Assembly (NCBI GenBank): GCA_029449235.1
Contig: JANATG010000007.1
Location: 310,001-374,000 of the forward strand
Length of the DNA: 64,000 bases
Direction of reading: 5' to 3'
Origin: Linnemannia schmuckeri
Taxonomy: Eukaryota > Mortierellomycota > Mortierellomycetes > Mortierellales > Mortierellaceae
Made by a program: the position numbers and the translations under genes. Under the pieces are notes generated by a model. That model did no database searches, was not told the DNA's origin, and saw only the letters and a program-made list of their open reading frames with translations. Positions 58,590 to 64,000 of this stretch are shown one piece after another (position 1 is the stretch's first letter; each line of letters opens with the position of its first letter).

Positions 58590-58596
58590 TATAAAA
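58590..58596 (+). promoter_or_regulatory. TATA box directly downstream of MITE
   Basis: TATAAAA followed by the AC-rich leader CATCAACACCCAACCAACAACC, upstream of the peptide gene at 58839. Confidence 0.7.
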
Positions 58597-58838
58597 GGAG
58601 CCAGTGATCATCAACACCCAACCAACAACCAAAGTAATCACAGTAATACAATAAAAACATAATCAGAACACTTATAACAAACCACCAAGCACCCTTGTCA
58701 AGGTAACCAACCGTTTGCATTTCGTCCTTTCCCGATCCATTTTCGGCCCCTTTGATAAAGACACTCCAATTCATGAAAACTAATGCATAAATGTCGTCCT
58801 AACATTGCATGGTATAGACACTTCTTAACCCAGCAACC

Positions 58839-59123
58839 ATGACCCGAGTAATCCTCCTCGTCAAGATCATCGCCATTGTTGCCGCGATGGCGGCTTCGAC
58901 CTCGATACTGTCTGGCGTGCAAAGCGCCCCTGCTGCCCCTCCGATTATCCCTGCCGCGGATGCTGCTGCTGCTGACTCAGCGGCAATCATGGCTGACACT
59001 GCGTGCGTCTGCAGGTATGCGGATGGATGGGATAGGGTTGCGCATTGTGGCGACTGCAACTCGCAAGAGATTTTGACCGGCGCCTGCTGGACTCGTCAGG
59101 CGCAAGGGACTATCTGTGCTTGA
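58839..59123 (+). CDS. Small secreted cysteine-rich peptide, member 8, with Ala/Pro-rich propeptide
   Basis: 94 residues, the longest member. After the signal peptide (MTRVILLVKIIAIVAAMAAS) comes a segment of about 25 residues rich in Ala, Pro and Asp (APAAPPIIPAADAAAADSAA). It resembles the pro-region of processed peptides. The core has six cysteines, C-x-C-x11-C-x2-C-x9-C-x9-C, with AHCGDC. The 5' UTR intron is 58703-58833 (GTAACC...CCCAG). The gene keeps a good TATA box although a MITE lies immediately upstream, so its distal promoter may differ from its relatives. Confidence 0.85.
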   Translation: MTRVILLVKIIAIVAAMAASTSILSGVQSAPAAPPIIPAADAAAADSAAIMADTACVCRYADGWDRVAHCGDCNSQEILTGACWTRQAQGTICA

Positions 59124-59628
59124 ACTAGATAGGGATGATACTGTGGGCCTGGAGATGCCAAGTGCACTTTGTCGTCTTCGTTTTCTTTTCTTGGTCTCCA
59201 TTTTTAATTCTTTTTTTTTCGTGACATGATCACGAAGCTCACTGATCATGTCCTATTAAACAGCTTGTTTCGAATGTAATGAGCAGTGACATTTTACAGA
59301 CACTCTTCGTGACTGTCCCCTTCGTCTGTCTACAGACAAACGCTATTCTGAGGATGATATACTAGACGGACTAGTACGGTTGCTCCTAGGGGTTTAATCC
59401 CAAAAAGACGCGTATCCACTCTTTGATTGTCTTCTAACTTCCAACATCGAGTTTATTGGCCTCGTACTTCTTCCTCTCTTACTATCTAATATTTGGTGCT
59501 TGTGTTTTCTCACTCGCTGTCGTGCCCTGTAATCGTCTTTTTGATTGGGTGAATACAAAAAAGACGAAGAGATGCACGTTGTGCTGTACACAAGCCACGT
59601 TCATCCCTTGCCGTAGGTTTCGCTATTA

Positions 59629-59668
<40 letters not shown>

Positions 59669-60261
59669 CCTTTACTCGCTTGTTTTTATGGACAAAAGTG
59701 GGAAGGATCTAGGGCAGGCACTGTCACTTGTTAGTTTCCCTTTTCCCTCTTTGTTTTTTTTTTTTTTTTTTTTTTTTTTTTCTTTTTTGGTTTTTTGGTA
59801 ATCATTTTGGACAGATGGAGGGAGAGCGAGAGAAAAAAGACGACATGTCTAGGGATTCTTGCAGGCATCTAGGTCTAGGCCTCTTGCATATCCAAATGCG
59901 GTTGTACCCCCTCTAATACACCCATTTTTTTGTTCAATGCTGTGTATTGCTTACGGATCAAATCCTGTTTGGCTTTACCGAGCCCAAGCTACAAAAATAG
60001 AAAAAGAAAGAGGCGAAAAGCTCTCCCCTCCTTTTCTCTTAGGTTAAGAGCAGAGCAAATACCCATCAAAATCAAAAGCACAGCACTCTCAGGCATTATT
60101 CAGCAAAGGTAATGCCAGCCCTCTTTCCTGCTTACACCACCAGCATATATCCATTACACATATTTTCCTCTTGTCATATCGAATATCCTCATGTTACAGA
60201 CCAACCAATTATTACTTCCACTCTTTTTTCAGACACCTGCTGCCCCGCTCCATACACATTT

Positions 60262-60289
60262 CAACAACAACAACAACAACAACAACAAG
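60262..60289 (+). repeat. (CAA)n microsatellite
   Basis: About nine CAA units directly before the ATG of the broken copy at 60291, perhaps expanded from the CAA-rich leader typical of the array. Confidence 0.85.
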
Positions 60290-60290
60290 G

Positions 60291-60452
60291 ATGGTCTGAA
60301 CAAAGTTCATCTTCACTAGGTTCTTTGCTGTTATTGCCGTTGGTGTGCTGGCATTGTCGACTCTGATGTCTCTGTCTCATCTGCGATCGATCGCTGCGCA
60401 ATCGAATTTCAAATGTAAAGACGGACGAGACAAAGTATTGTCCCTGAACTAA
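60291..60452 (+). pseudogene. Remnant cysteine-rich peptide gene (stop at codon 3)
   Basis: A leader intron is recognisable (60109-60232, AAAG-GTAATG...TTCAG), followed by a (CAA) repeat and ATG GTC TGA. The third codon is a stop where intact genes have Arg or His. Beyond it the frame reads through a signal-peptide-like stretch (TKFIFTRFFAVIAVGVLAL) to TAA at 60452, with only one cysteine. The cysteine core is gone, so this is a degraded copy. Confidence 0.6.
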
Positions 60453-60712
60453 ATGGAGGGCTAGAATCAATTTGGGCGGCAAATGCAGCATTTGTATTTT
60501 TTTTTTCTCTACTACTTCCTCCCCGACATTCACACATGTGGTTACTTAAATACCTACATTTTCCATCATTTGTTGACTACGAATATTTTTTACAAAAAAT
60601 ACAACCTTTCGTACCACAACTCTAAATAAACATGGATGACTTGGTCGGTCGTTCTTGAACAACACAATTGTATGCCTGACGTTTTTCATTTCTCTGGTTG
60701 GTCTTAATATGA

Positions 60713-60750
<38 letters not shown>
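60713..60750 (+). repeat. (CT)n microsatellite
   Basis: About eighteen CT units, slightly imperfect at the right end. Confidence 0.9.
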
Positions 60751-60758
<8 letters not shown>

Positions 60759-61249
60759 GTTGTTTTTCACTCTGTTTCTTTTCTTGCATTTGGACATCGT
60801 TTGAATCAGCAGTACTAACATCTCTTGTGTATAGTTAAGGGAGAGGAAATGCAAGGAGAAAGGGGGAGAGAGAATAAGCGGGAGAAGGGATAAAGTGATC
60901 GAACCAGTACTGAATCGTTCTAAAAAAAAATACGGAGGCGACAAAAAAACATTAACATTTTCGCCTCATGTGTCTGGTGTCTTCTTCTAATCGTTCCTTC
61001 TTGTATGCCAAAGAGAAAGAGGCAAAAAAAACATGCTTAAAAACGAATTGAACTTCCTCTTCACCCTTCTTCATCTTCCAACAACAACAACCTAAATCGA
61101 ACGTATTCTTTACACCAAGGTACTGCATATTTTTGCTGCTCTCCCTTAACAGTACCAAACTTATCCCAGCATCTATTTGAACATTCACTTACAGCTGGCA
61201 TGCTTTCCTTTTTTTTTTTTTGCTTACACATTTAGAACATCTTGCAAAA

Positions 61250-61465
61250 ATGGCCCGTGCAAAACCCTTCTCCCTCAGCTTTATCGTCCTCATCGCAGCA
61301 GTGGTGGCCGTATTGTCATTGTCGTGGATGCCGACAGGTGTTATGGGCGACGGGTGGGCATGTGTTTGCTTCATAAATGGAGCCGAAAGGGTTCGTCATT
61401 GTGGCAAGTGCACCAGCAATGATAAAGGCAGTTGCTATAATCAAGCGGCACAACCTTCATGTTAA
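61250..61465 (+). CDS. Small secreted cysteine-rich peptide, member 9
   Basis: 71 residues. The signal peptide (MARAKPFSLSFIVLIAAVVA) is probably cut near GVMG. Six cysteines, C-x-C-x10-C-x2-C-x7-C-x8-C, include RHCGKC and a C-terminal PSC. A probable 5' UTR intron is 61120-61235 (AAG-GTACTG...TTTAG). No good TATA box was found, unlike most neighbours. This is the last recognisable member; nothing similar was seen from 61.5 kb to the window end. Confidence 0.83.
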   Translation: MARAKPFSLSFIVLIAAVVAVLSLSWMPTGVMGDGWACVCFINGAERVRHCGKCTSNDKGSCYNQAAQPSC

Positions 61466-61942
61466 CTGAACACAACGTGAGAGGAAAGTAACAGTAAGGA
61501 GAAACATTGTCCAGAGATCGATTGCTTTAAAAAAGGCCGACTTGGGTTTAATTCATTCAGTAATCTGTTGTTTCTCCTCTCATTTACTTTCAAAGCATTA
61601 TTAAACCTCTGAAAATACAAACAGACTATAAAAAGGTACTTTACTACTATCGAGGAATGTTGTTGTTTTCATAGGTTTCTCATCATTGCTTTTGGTCAAT
61701 GCGTAAGTAGGCGAGGAGAAAGGATTGTGCCCATTTTCTACTGTGGCTAGTTCTCAAATTTTTTGTTGTTAAATGAAGCGTTATGTTGCCTCCACCGATG
61801 AAGGTTGGGAGATGGCGAGTTTCTATTTAAATATTTGTGCATTGTGGTTATTACAAGACCAAATGATGGTGCGAAAGACGACGCCAAATGCTACACTGGA
61901 ACATCGACGGGGCCCTGGTGTAAAACCAACCAACCGAGAACG

Positions 61943-61975
<33 letters not shown>

Positions 61976-63061
61976 GTGGCGCCAAAAGTGGGAAGAAGGT
62001 TGACCTATCACAAATCGCCGCTTTCCTTTCCCTACATATCTCCCCTCCCTCTCGTCATCATCAACCTTGTCGTACGTTTCCCCGCACTTTTTTTTCACAA
62101 ACCAACTTTTTCTCTTGACTCGGGCACACTCCTCTTGAAAAAGGCGGGGGCAGGAAATAATAGAGGCCGGGGTAACATGAAAGTTTTATTCATGACAGCC
62201 ATAAGAGAACGCCATGTCCCTGGGAACCCTTCATGTTCTTGTCTCCCCCACTCACCTGTTCTTTCCCTTCGAGGATGTGTGCCTGGCTGCCTCAGTCTCG
62301 CGTGGGATGATCTTGATGGTTTAGATTTTGCGTGTGATGGAGCAAGTAAAGAAAGACTTTGGTGGTGGATTTGCGTTGCTTTAGAGCGCTTGTTTGTCTG
62401 TAAGATTATCTCTGATAAACGGCGATGGTGTGTGTACTGGATGCAAGTGGACGGGGCGATCGCGTCTTGTTTGTTGAGGTGCGTTTCAGTGCTTTTCCCC
62501 GCAATCCCTAGACTTGAGCGTGAGAGGGTTATATTGGCAATGGGTAGTGAGAGAAGGAGGAGTAGATATAGATGTAAACAGACAAACAAGAATACAATCA
62601 AAGAGATGCAAACAGAGATAAAGAGGGCAATTCTTTCCGGATGACTGTATGTGTTTTGTGTTCGTCTTTGTCTGTCACTTGTACCTCTGTACGATTTTAT
62701 TTTGTTCGGTCGTTTCCATTTCTTCCTTCTCTCCCTTCTCACTCTTCTCTCGGCCTTATTTGTTGGATAGCATCACCCGCACATATAGTCGAGGACATAT
62801 TCTTTTTTATTTGCGAGGATGTACCGTTCTTGCAATCATGCAGGAAATATGAGGGAAGAATCAATTGTCGAACAAAAGAGGGAATGATCGAAAGGTGGGC
62901 AGGGAACTGATTTGCCAGTTGCTCTTAGACCCCATTTCATCGAGGTGGCAGAGTAAAAGAAGGGACTGGATTCAGCTCATAGTCGTCTACTGTTGCAATA
63001 CATCGTCTAAATACTTCCCCGCAAAAGCAAAATCATATCGCACACAGCATCGGGAAGCGCT

Positions 63062-63092
<31 letters not shown>

Positions 63093-64000
63093 TCTAAACC
63101 GCAACGTGAAAGCGGTACCCCCTTCTCCTTCCCTACATTCCCAGATAATCCTCCGTATGAGAGTCAAGGGAAAGGAATAGGAAGGAAAAAATGGACGCGA
63201 TTGAGAGAGCACAAGGGAAGGAAGGGATGACAGCGGCAAGGAATTTGGTGCGACCAAAGAAGAAGAAGTGATATGGAAATTGGAGGAGGAAGAGGGGGGT
63301 AGACATGAACACGTATTATGCCGAAGGAAACAACAGGGGGTGGTAATTTTCAAGTGGGGCGGACAATTTTTATCGCATTCTTAGGCTGGATTGTCCCTCC
63401 TGACGCGTCCATTTGTCTGTCATACCCTGGAAAGGACGGATGGAAAAAGCAGACTAAGCTACGATTTCTTCAACCGTATATCCTACTTTGTCAAAGAAGT
63501 GGGTGCCTTCATTGAATATAATCACACGCCAAACAGTAGAAGAGCGTGTGACATCGTCATATCTGCCACTTTTGTTCAGTCACCAGAGGCACGACCGTTG
63601 TATTTGTTCCTCCTTGTCTGTTAGGAGTTGTTTAAAGGTGTTTTACTCAGTGGCAAAAAATTGCGAGAAAGGGCGTGATTCTGGGGTACAATCAAAAGTG
63701 AGAATGAGACAAAATGTGAGCGGACCACCTGTTTGCAAAGAAAAATTGCACATGCAGAATGAATCATGGGATATTACATCTTGCTTTCCTTGTCCAGCGC
63801 ACTCATGCGCAGTGAATCACACCAGCATTGAGAGAGGCGATAACTCGTTGTCAACACAAGAAGTGATAGGATAGGGAGGGGAACAAAAAGTGTATTCGTG
63901 ATGGTTGCTCTCCTGCAATGTCTCATGATAAAACACTTATGCGTTTGCCGCCAACAAACACTTTCATTGCGATGTGGATAGATTGAGAGAATGAGAGAGA
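61466..64000. other. Intergenic to window end, no supported gene
   Basis: Contains a 29-base T run (61946-61974) and a (CT)n repeat (63067-63092). The ORFs present are low complexity or lack any recognisable feature. The array may resume beyond the window. Confidence 0.45.

Noticed and set aside
61805..62644. 279-residue plus-strand ORF near the window end
   Set aside because: Passes through a poly-T run as poly-Phe and shows no domain, signal peptide or family feature.

Overview
The window is eukaryotic, almost certainly from an early-diverging filamentous fungus. Genes have short GT-AG introns, products are typical fungal housekeeping proteins, and there is a GPI-type chitin deacetylase. 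Long serine/glutamine/alanine-rich disordered proteins, pyrimidine-rich promoters and many long A/T runs suggest Mucoromycota, possibly Mortierellomycotina; that placement is inference. No rRNA, tRNA or CRISPR was recognised.

Layout. 0-7.6 kb is mostly non-coding, with a small multi-pass membrane protein and a short hypothetical ORF on the minus strand. 7.6-11.1 kb: a large serine-rich membrane protein. 12-13.5 kb: chitin deacetylase (minus). 16.4-20.2 kb: MED18 and RCL1 in tandem, transcription and ribosome biogenesis factors. 23.1-24.8 kb: a five-exon protein I do not recognise. 25.3-28.7 kb: a single-exon GATA-like zinc finger protein (minus). 28.7-35.7 kb: about 7 kb without a convincing gene. 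35.7-38.4 kb: ACOT9-like mitochondrial acyl-CoA thioesterase (minus). 38.8-40.8 kb: ZUP1-like C78 peptidase (minus), divergent from calnexin at 41.2-43.3 kb, followed by SDE2 at 43.7-44.9 kb.

The unusual part is 46-61.5 kb: a head-to-tail, all-plus-strand array of at least nine intact and three broken copies of one family of small secreted cysteine-rich peptides (56-94 residues). Each has an N-terminal signal peptide and a mature core following C-x-C ... C-x2-C ... C ... C. Nearly all share the same gene architecture: often a TATA box, an AC-rich leader made of CAAG/CCAA words, a 100-190 bp intron wholly within the 5' UTR, and a single coding exon opening with M-[AT]-R/H. Signal peptides are more alike than mature parts and copies are at different stages of decay, which looks like birth-and-death evolution of a secreted arsenal or signalling family. 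I do not recognise the family and cannot assign a function. Two palindromic foldback (MITE-like) elements lie inside the array, and part of one also occurs near 21.2 kb.

Intron boundaries were chosen by eye from splice signals, reading phase and family similarity; every multi-exon model given here is frame-consistent.
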